Below are positions 23,076 through 24,886 of a stretch of DNA of 24,886 nt, piece after piece. Positions within the stretch are counted from its first letter, which is position 1. The number at the start of each line of letters is the position of its first letter. A program made the position numbers and the translations under genes. The stretch spans positions 1-24,886 of the forward strand of contig JBBRGA010000034.1 of the NCBI GenBank assembly GCA_038241115.1, read 5' to 3'. The notes below the pieces were generated by a model that was given only the letters and a program-made list of their open reading frames with translations, ran no database searches and was not told where the DNA came from. The DNA is from JANYJJ01 sp038241115. Lineage in GTDB: Bacteria; Pseudomonadota; Gammaproteobacteria; Burkholderiales; Burkholderiaceae_C.

Positions 23076-24470
23076 TCACTGCTGGGAAGCTTCCCCAGCA
23101 AGCACGATTTCAGCGCGCAGCGAATGACCGCGCGACTCGGTGATGGTCACGTCGACCAGTTCACCCTTGAGGCGACGCGCGCCTTTGAAGTTGACGACGC
23201 GGTTGCACTCGGTGCGCCCCGCCAACTCGTTGGGGTCTTTGCGCGAAGCCCCTTCCACCAACACTTTTTGCACGCTGCCCACACGTGCGGCGCTGATGCG
23301 TTTCACGTTCGCATCGATCACGCTCTGCAGATGTTGCAGACGTTTCAGCTTCACATCTTGCGGTGTGTCGTCGGGCAAATTGGCAGCCGGCGTGCCAGGG
23401 CGTTTGCTGAACACGAAGCTGAAGCTGAAGTCGAAATCCAACTCATGGATCAAGCCCATCATGCGTTGGAAATCGTCCTCGGTTTCACCGGGAAAGCCGA
23501 CAATGAAGTCGCTCGACAAGCTCAAATCGGGCCGAATGGCGCGCAGCTTGCGCACCGTGCTTTTGTATTCCATCGCGGTGTAGCCGCGCTTCATGGCCAT
23601 CAGGATTCTGTCGCTGCCGTGCTGCACCGGCAGATGCAAATGACTCACCAGTTGAGGCACGCGGGCGTACACGTCTATCAGGCGCTGCGTGAATTCATTC
23701 GGGTGGCTGGTCACGTAGCGGATGCGCGCAATGCCGGGCGTCTGCGCCACGTGCTCGATCAACAGCGCGAAGTCGGCAATCTCTGATGTGTGGCCCATCG
23801 TGCCTCGGTAAGCGTTCACGTTTTGGCCAAGCAGCGTCACCTCTTTGACGCCTTGCGCAGCGAGATGGGCGATCTCTTTGAGCACGTCGTCAAACGGGCG
23901 CGACACCTCTTCACCGCGCGTGTACGGCACCACGCAGTAACTGCAATATTTAGAGCAACCTTCCATGATCGACACGAAAGCCGTGGCACCTTCCACTCGC
24001 GCAGGCGGCAGGTGGTCGAACTTTTCAATCTCCGGGAAGCTGATGTCGATTTGCGGGCGACGCTCGCTGATGCGCTGCTTCAGCAGTTGAGGCAAGCGGT
24101 GCAAGGTTTGCGGCCCGAACACCACGTCGACATACGGCGCGCGCTCAATGATGGCCGCGCCTTCCTGGCTGGCCACGCAACCGCCCACGCCGATCAAAAC
24201 GCCTTTGGCTTTGAGGTGCTTGACGCGGCCCAGATCACTGAACACTTTTTCCTGCGCTTTCTCGCGCACCGAGCAAGTGTTGAACAAAATCAAGTCGGCC
24301 TGCTCGACGTCGGTGGTCGGCTCGTAGCCCTGGGCTGCGTGCAAAACATCGGCCATCTTGTCCGAGTCGTATTCGTTCATCTGGCAGCCAAAGGTTTTGA
24401 TGAACACCTTTTTGCTTGGCGTTGCCGCCGTGGGCAGCGCGCCCACGTCAGCGTTCACGGCTTGCTCCAT
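23076..24470 (-). CDS. miaB: tRNA-2-methylthio-N6-dimethylallyladenosine synthase MiaB
   Basis: 464 residues (E. coli 474). A radical SAM methylthiotransferase that modifies i6A37 in tRNAs reading UNN codons. The UPF0004 domain carries the auxiliary cluster cysteines Cys29 (KTFGCQMNEYDS), Cys66 (FNTCSVREK) and Cys98 (VGGCVA). The radical SAM motif is Cys172-x3-Cys176-x2-Cys179 (EGCSKYCSYC), and a C-terminal TRAM domain (LAGRTECNRVVNF to LVDVTITE) binds RNA. The ATG at 24470 overlaps the 3' end of the upstream gene by 16 bp; the frame is open to 24563 but homologues begin nearer KKVFIKTFGC. All six cluster cysteines are present. Confidence 0.98.
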   Translation of the reverse strand: MEQAVNADVGALPTAATPSKKVFIKTFGCQMNEYDSDKMADVLHAAQGYEPTTDVEQADLILFNTCSVREKAQEKVFSDLGRVKHLKAKGVLIGVGGCVASQEGAAIIERAPYVDVVFGPQTLHRLPQLLKQRISERRPQIDISFPEIEKFDHLPPARVEGATAFVSIMEGCSKYCSYCVVPYTRGEEVSRPFDDVLKEIAHLAAQGVKEVTLLGQNVNAYRGTMGHTSEIADFALLIEHVAQTPGIARIRYVTSHPNEFTQRLIDVYARVPQLVSHLHLPVQHGSDRILMAMKRGYTAMEYKSTVRKLRAIRPDLSLSSDFIVGFPGETEDDFQRMMGLIHELDFDFSFSFVFSKRPGTPAANLPDDTPQDVKLKRLQHLQSVIDANVKRISAARVGSVQKVLVEGASRKDPNELAGRTECNRVVNFKGARRLKGELVDVTITESRGHSLRAEIVLAGEASQQ

Positions 24471-24844
24471 GTCTGCGCGCCGAAATCGAATTCCCACTTC
24501 TCCATTTCGATGGGTGTGCGCGGCCATGGTCGTTTGGCGGCTTCTTCCGATGTCAGGATCCACACGTCCTTGACTTGGCCCGCGCCGTCCAACGTGTAGT
24601 GGACGAGCAGCTTCGCACCCGTCAGTCCACCTGACATTTGCAGCAGGTTGTTTTGGCCGCGGATGCGCACACCGGGTGACAGCGTGGTGGCCACGCCGTT
24701 GACCTTGGCCTGCGGAAGGTCACCCACCACCAGCTCGCCGCGCAATGCGTTGGGCGGGAAATTGCGTTGCACCTGAGCCAGGCAGGGCAAGCTGAAGAAA
24801 AACGCCAAGGTGGCGGCTGAAAGCGCAGATGCACAGCGGTACAT
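24455..24844 (-). CDS. Small exported protein upstream of miaB, function unknown
   Basis: 129 residues. An N-terminal signal peptide (MYRCASALSAATLAFFFSLPCLAQ, cleavage near 23-24) is followed by a compact domain: LRGELVVGDLPQAKVNG, TTLSPGVRIRGQNNLL, LLVHYTLDGAGQVKDVWIL and a C-terminal WEFDFGAQTWSKP. It reads as a soluble periplasmic protein; I do not recognise a named family. GGA lies 8-10 nt before the ATG at 24844. Its last 16 bp overlap the miaB start, so the two are probably cotranscribed. The upstream promoter would lie at or beyond the window edge. Confidence 0.8.
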   Translation of the reverse strand: MYRCASALSAATLAFFFSLPCLAQVQRNFPPNALRGELVVGDLPQAKVNGVATTLSPGVRIRGQNNLLQMSGGLTGAKLLVHYTLDGAGQVKDVWILTSEEAAKRPWPRTPIEMEKWEFDFGAQTWSKP

Positions 24845-24886
24845 GGTGTTTTCCAGTGGCTGTAAAAAAGTAAGTTGGATCGCCGT

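Noticed and set aside
23080..23100. TGCTGGG-N7-CCCAGCA hairpin between the membrane protein gene and miaB as a terminator
   Set aside because: It lies inside the last codons of miaB and has no T-run on either strand; it may be chance, though a bidirectional weak 3' hairpin is not excluded.

Overview
The window reads as core chromosome of a betaproteobacterium, most likely a Comamonadaceae member (Burkholderiales). The inference rests on protein flavour (GroEL with a GGM tail, ProS opening MKASQFFISTL, RppH opening MLDREGFRPNVG, ZapD/YacG), GC-rich codon use, and gene orders typical of that group: pilB-pilC-pilD-coaE-zapD-yacG, rplU-rpmA-obg-proB, and hemA-prfA-prmC. I see no tRNA or rRNA gene, insertion sequence, phage gene or CRISPR array.

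Layout. 1-514 (-): 5' part of a 5-formyltetrahydrofolate cyclo-ligase gene running off the left edge. 643-2908 (-): groES-groEL with an intrinsic terminator, a promoter readable as both sigma-70 and sigma-32, and a CIRCE operator at the expected transcript start. 2983-3926 (-): an orphan phnN preceded by the truncated 3' half of a DUF1045 phosphonate-cluster gene. 4080-9861 (-): type IV pilus assembly genes pilB, pilC and pilD followed by coaE, zapD and yacG. 10080-11075 (-): ispB. A 421-bp divergent spacer separates ispB from rplU. 11497-14703 (+): rplU, rpmA, terminator, obg, proB. 14720-15415 (-): rppH. 15610-17996 (+): proS overlapping a lytic transglycosylase-like gene. 18046-22650 (-): hemA, prfA, prmC, an outer-membrane beta-barrel candidate, grxD. 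22747-23040 (+): a small membrane protein. 23076-24844 (-): a small exported protein and miaB.

How the genes work together. Themes are protein folding (GroESL), translation (L21, L27, Obg, ProS, RF1, PrmC, MiaB), cofactors and isoprenoids (CoaE, HemA, IspB, folate), Fe-S handling (GrxD, MiaB), RNA turnover (RppH), pilus assembly (PilBCD) and cell division or topology control (ZapD, YacG). Tight couplings (4-bp overlaps at obg/proB, proS/SLT, prfA/prmC and DUF1045 remnant/phnN) indicate polycistronic units.

No clear new multigene system is visible; this is mostly conserved housekeeping DNA. The points most worth a second look are: ribosomal protein L21 carrying an extra ~105-residue helix-hairpin-helix-type C-terminal region, encoded with unusual isoleucine codons; the layered groE control region, including a perfect inverted repeat over the -35; the decayed phosphonate-gene remnant; and a beta-barrel gene sitting between prmC and grxD.
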